DNA of 7,651 nucleotides from SFWF01 sp045587065. GTDB taxonomy: Bacteria; Bacillota; Clostridia; Oscillospirales; Acutalibacteraceae. The position numbers and the translations under genes were made by a program. The notes below the pieces were generated by a model. The model ran no database searches. It was not told where the DNA came from and saw nothing but the letters and a program-made list of their open reading frames with translations. Positions 5,585 to 7,651 of the stretch are shown here, in pieces; the first letter of the stretch is position 1, and each line of letters starts with the position of its first letter. The DNA is taken from positions 1 through 7,651 of the forward strand of contig JAZNBQ010000053.1 of the NCBI GenBank assembly GCA_045587065.1. Reading direction: 5' to 3'.

Positions 5585-7651
5585 TTATTCAGTTCGCAGG
5601 GCAACCACCGGGTCTTTCTTGGCTGCGCTTCTTGACGGTATTATACCTGCAATAAGGGTAAGCAGTACGCTTATTGCAATTAAGATAATGGCTACGGGCA
5701 GGGGAAGGTATGCGGAAAGATTTCCTATACCGGTAAAATAATGAAGAACTATATTAATAGGTATACACAGCAGATAGGTTATTACTACTCCCAAGGTACC
5801 GGATGTAAATCCAATGATAACCGTTTCGGCATTAAACATACTTGATACATTCTTCTTAGAAGCACCTATAGCTCTCAGTATACCGATTTCCTTAGTACGC
5901 TCTTGTACCGAAATTAAGGTTATAACACCAATCATTATGGAAGAAACAATAAGGGATACGGCAACAAAAGCAATAAGAACATAGGTTATTGCATTTATAA
6001 TTGTGGTTACCGATGACATCATAAGTCCAACATAATCGGTGTAGGTGATTTTAGAAAGCTCATCAACGCCTGAATTATAATTTTCAATAGTTTCTTCAAT
6101 TATGTCTTTGTTTTCAAAAGAAGAAGCATAAAGATTTATGGTAGAGGGCTTGTCAAGGTCAATATAACCAAGAGTCTTAAGGTTATCTTCATAGGTAGAG
6201 TCAGAAAAGACAAGGATTTCATCGTAGTAAACTGCGTACTGCTCGATAGTGTAAGAATTAAGAGAATTATCTAACATTTTAGAAAGCTGGGCATCACTTA
6301 AACCTATAACACCGGCAAGAGCAGACTGGGCATATTGAATCTTTATGCCTTCTCTTATAAACTCTTCATAAAGACCTTTTAGATCTTCCTCTGTCATAGA
6401 GGCAAAAAATTCATCAATTTCTGTTTCGTCCATACCCATTTCCTTGATAAGTGTTCCCTTAAGCTGCTCTTTAATTGTAGCTATGGAAACACCATCCATA
6501 GCAGACTTGACCTGATCATTTAAAAAGTCTTCTTTAGGTATGGAGATTATTTCTTTATAAGCCTTAGCTTTTCCTGCTGTATCAAGTTCGGATATATATC
6601 TTAAAAATTCGGTTTGTTTTTCTTCTAAAGTGAGGTTACCGGTGCTTTCTTTAAAGGGTAGACCTGTAAATATATCTACGTGAGGGGAGGAAAGCTGGGC
6701 CTCTATTGCTTCATCACCCTCGCTTTGCTCAACAATATATTCGGTGAGGAGTCGGGTATATCCTATTGAGCCGGAAAGCATTGAAGAAAGTGCATCTTCC
6801 TTAGGACGTATAATACCAGAAACTTTAAGTGGAATTGCGTTTTCATAAAGCATTTTTAGCCCTGTGGGTGACTCTCTTAAATCATGATACAGTCCGGTGT
6901 TTTTGTCTAATGTGTAGCAGTTGGAATTAAGAATTGTTCTGAACTCCATATTGCATATTTCCTCATAACTCCAGCTGTCGCCCTTATAGGTAAGCTCGGT
7001 TTTGTTAATAGCGGAGTCAACAATAGTGTCAATATCTGCCTTTGATTTAAGACCTAAGGCATAAAGAGTTATATCGTCAAGCTCGTTATTTTCGTCTAAA
7101 ACAAGTATAATTTCGTTATACTGTGTTGGCCATGTGCCGTACACAAGATCATACTGGTTATACAGCATATCGTTAACAGGATTACCGTTATCTCCGGAAA
7201 GTATTTCTTGCCATAGTCCTGTAGACATGGGGCTTTGCATCATAGAAGAAAAAACACCACCGGAACTATCGGTTTGAGTATTTTCTTTATTTGTCATATT
7301 ACGGGCAAAAAACTTCATAAGAATTTCGCTCATAAGTTCTTCTGTATCGGAAAGGATTATTTCACCGTCAATATTTTCGGTATATATAAGCATATCGGTA
7401 TTATAGGTATACTGAATACCGTTAATTGCTTCTTTTAGTTTATTGTCTTCACTTTCTTTTGCGCGCTCTGCTTCAATATATTTTTTAAAAGCTTCAAGGT
7501 CGTTTTCACGGCTTTCAATACTGTTCATAGCATTAACAAAATCGTACAACGCAGGTTTTTGATAGACAGCATCTTTAGAATGTTCCGTTTCAGAGGTGGC
7601 ACTGTCCATAAAGGTTTCCATAAGTGTAGCAAGGTCCATATGCTTTTCTTC
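5585..7651 (-). CDS. MacB/FtsX-type ABC transporter permease with a giant extracytoplasmic domain (5' end outside window)
   Basis: 688 codons are visible and the frame is still open at the right edge (EEKH precedes the Met at 7639). That Met has no well-spaced ribosome-binding site and starts inside a soluble domain, so it is probably internal. Counting from it, residues 1 to about 540 are hydrophilic and acidic, with no membrane helix. They include NEIILVLDENNELDD and KVSGIIRPKED, resembling the ectodomain of clostridial ABC ATPase-permease proteins. Residues about 548-576, 607-632 and 646-668 are membrane helices. Between the first two lies SVQERTKEIGILRAIGAS, the FtsX/MacB cytoplasmic coupling segment that meets the ATPase. 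The C-terminus IIPSRSAAKKDPVVALRTE is the classic ending of this family. Such proteins are usually mechanotransmission-type transporters (peptide or lipoprotein export, antibiotic resistance); the substrate here is unknown. The missing first helix, and probably a fused or adjacent ATPase, should lie beyond 7651. A terminator follows the stop codon. Confidence 0.93.
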   Translation of the reverse strand, partial: EEKHMDLATLMETFMDSATSETEHSKDAVYQKPALYDFVNAMNSIESRENDLEAFKKYIEAERAKESEDNKLKEAINGIQYTYNTDMLIYTENIDGEIILSDTEELMSEILMKFFARNMTNKENTQTDSSGGVFSSMMQSPMSTGLWQEILSGDNGNPVNDMLYNQYDLVYGTWPTQYNEIILVLDENNELDDITLYALGLKSKADIDTIVDSAINKTELTYKGDSWSYEEICNMEFRTILNSNCYTLDKNTGLYHDLRESPTGLKMLYENAIPLKVSGIIRPKEDALSSMLSGSIGYTRLLTEYIVEQSEGDEAIEAQLSSPHVDIFTGLPFKESTGNLTLEEKQTEFLRYISELDTAGKAKAYKEIISIPKEDFLNDQVKSAMDGVSIATIKEQLKGTLIKEMGMDETEIDEFFASMTEEDLKGLYEEFIREGIKIQYAQSALAGVIGLSDAQLSKMLDNSLNSYTIEQYAVYYDEILVFSDSTYEDNLKTLGYIDLDKPSTINLYASSFENKDIIEETIENYNSGVDELSKITYTDYVGLMMSSVTTIINAITYVLIAFVAVSLIVSSIMIGVITLISVQERTKEIGILRAIGASKKNVSSMFNAETVIIGFTSGTLGVVITYLLCIPINIVLHYFTGIGNLSAYLPLPVAIILIAISVLLTLIAGIIPSRSAAKKDPVVALRTE

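Noticed and set aside
7235..7438. Plus-strand open frame opposite the ABC permease ectodomain.
   Set aside because: The opposite frame is well supported by family motifs; this one has no recognisable content.
5637..7639. A dedicated exporter role for the ABC protein in secreting the RHS protein.
   Set aside because: The RHS protein has a clear Sec signal peptide, and the genes are separated by a terminator and a promoter. Adjacency alone does not support the link.

Overview
The window holds two genes, both read from the minus strand, and both cut by a window edge. The low-GC sequence, the spaced AAGGAG ribosome-binding site, the Gram-positive-type signal peptide and the WapA-like secreted YD-repeat protein all suggest a Firmicute, most likely an anaerobic gut or rumen clostridium of the Ruminococcus/Oscillospira kind. 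This placement is an inference from family resemblance; no marker gene is present.

Positions 1-5408 (minus) carry the first 1802 codons of one giant secreted RHS/YD-repeat protein. I read it codon by codon from the ATG at 5408 to the window edge and found no stop or frameshift. In order it shows a signal peptide, a WapA-type N-terminal region, a DNRLRE-type beta-sandwich module, an RHS entry segment, two tandem carbohydrate-binding-like jelly-roll modules, a short YD stretch, a ricin-type beta-trefoil lectin module, and then a long YD-repeat array. The array runs off the left edge at a YDAIGNP motif, which in related proteins lies close to the end of the RHS core. The variable C-terminal tip, and any immunity gene, therefore lie outside the window.

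Positions 5409-5584 are the only intergenic gap. It contains a good intrinsic terminator for the upstream gene, then a promoter with an extended -10, a leader of roughly 75 nt and a strong ribosome-binding site. Part of that site lies in a 7-bp inverted repeat that could mask it. The RHS gene therefore looks like its own transcription unit.

Positions 5585-7651 (minus) carry the 3' part of a MacB/FtsX-type ABC transporter permease: a very large extracytoplasmic domain followed by the FtsX core of three membrane helices. The reading frame is open at the right edge and the first membrane helix is missing, so the gene starts outside the window, probably as an ATPase-permease fusion or as a permease with an ATPase upstream.

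The two genes share orientation but not, apparently, a transcript. The RHS protein has its own Sec signal peptide and does not need the transporter for export. No plus-strand gene is supported, and I see no tRNA, rRNA, CRISPR array or insertion sequence. The window is best described as a surface/secretion region with a lectin-decorated RHS protein, and not as a demonstrably new system.
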